DNA from: Albidovulum sp. bin36
Lineage (GTDB): Bacteria > Pseudomonadota > Alphaproteobacteria > Rhodobacterales > Rhodobacteraceae
Length of the DNA: 64,000 nucleotides
Assembly (NCBI GenBank): GCA_002238565.1
Contig: MPMP01000002.1
Span: forward strand, 54,093 to 118,092
Direction: 5' to 3'
In this document: positions 63,838-64,000 of the stretch, one piece after another
Numbering within the stretch: the stretch's first letter is position 1
Layout: every line of letters starts with the position of its first letter
Translations under genes and position numbers: made by a program
The notes under the pieces: generated by a model
What the model was told of the DNA's origin: nothing
Database searches by the model: none
The model's input: the letters and a program-made list of their open reading frames with translations, nothing else

Positions 63838-64000
63838 AAAAGCTTTTTTTTCGCCAAGGGAAATTTTTTCGATTTTTTCCCCGGACGGGGCGAATCAGGT
63901 CGGCCATTCCGAATCGCCGCCCTGAATGACGAGTAGGCCGCCGAAAACCAGAACATTCCACTAATGCCGGCGGTAAATACTCGCCCCCTATTTCTCGCGA
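63838..64000. other. T-rich, gene-free end of window
   Basis: The stretch contains AAAAGCTTTTTTTT and further T-runs within the first 60 bases. No gene or RNA is recognised before the window ends. Confidence 0.4.

Noticed and set aside
63838..63900. T-rich sequence as an intrinsic terminator
   Set aside because: AAAAGCTTTT is too short and weak a stem for a confident terminator call.
1..64000. tRNA, rRNA and CRISPR
   Set aside because: I looked for T-arm-like GGTTCGAATCC on both strands and for regularly spaced repeats and found none that fit.

Overview
The window reads as a chromosomal segment of an alphaproteobacterium of moderate to high GC. The evidence is gene content and order: ilvE beside a PetP/PetR-like MarR plus response-regulator pair, a deacetylase-xseB-ispA run, rsfS-rlmH-gpmI and ctpA-rppH, an hslO-Nudix-cca operon, argG, and a GTTC-N7-GTTC-like SOS box before dnaE2. 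Gaps of 0.4 to 1.7 kb are frequent and at least five genes are visibly broken, so the genome looks as if it is losing genes, as in a host-associated or recently niche-shifted lineage. That last point is inference.

Layout. 1-531 is the 3' end of glpK; 763-1440 a CPBP membrane protease. 2256-7737 is a peptide/opine-type ABC importer with a divergent, Tat-exported binding protein; 8741-9337 is a DUF1989 protein. 9976-19781 is a minus-strand catabolic island: RpiR regulator, RidA pseudogene, complete DppABCDF importer, M81 (MlrC-like) metallopeptidase, and a D-threonine aldolase/D-serine dehydratase-like pseudogene whose frame is cut by two TAG codons. A degenerate Rieske ferredoxin lies at its upstream end. 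20325-26192 holds dnaE2 (shortened at its C terminus), a methyltransferase, rppH and ctpA.

26193-29636 is an accessory insertion with an IS256-type transposase scrap, an intact DUF262 protein and a frameshifted AAA ATPase. 29917-38147 is core: gpmI, rlmH, rsfS (apparently CTG-started), a threonine dehydratase-like lyase, ilvE, the petP/petR pair, a deacetylase, xseB and ispA. 38440-42113 encodes a heterodimeric ABC exporter; 42395-45135 cca, a CoA-type Nudix and hslO; then another Nudix, argG, msrA, yggT, a UMF1-type MFS permease and mepA. 52096-55808 is a Rieske ring-hydroxylating oxygenase operon (reductase, alpha, beta) followed by a TauE/SafE exporter.

56805-61348 is a ribose-type ABC operon (binding protein, SDR dehydrogenase, ATPase, then a 666-base gap and the permease). 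61324-63840 is a worn island with a SIR2-like C-terminal remnant, an intact 326-residue protein of unknown function and a truncated, frameshifted AlbA_2 (Schlafen-type) protein.

Functionally the window is dominated by uptake and catabolism. Each of the three binding-protein genes is followed by a strong GC-rich hairpin, which fits raised expression of the binding protein over the membrane parts. I saw no rRNA, tRNA or CRISPR array. The two best leads for an unusual system are the broken DUF262/AAA module and the 326-residue protein between SIR2 and AlbA_2 remnants; neither is proven to be a functional new system.
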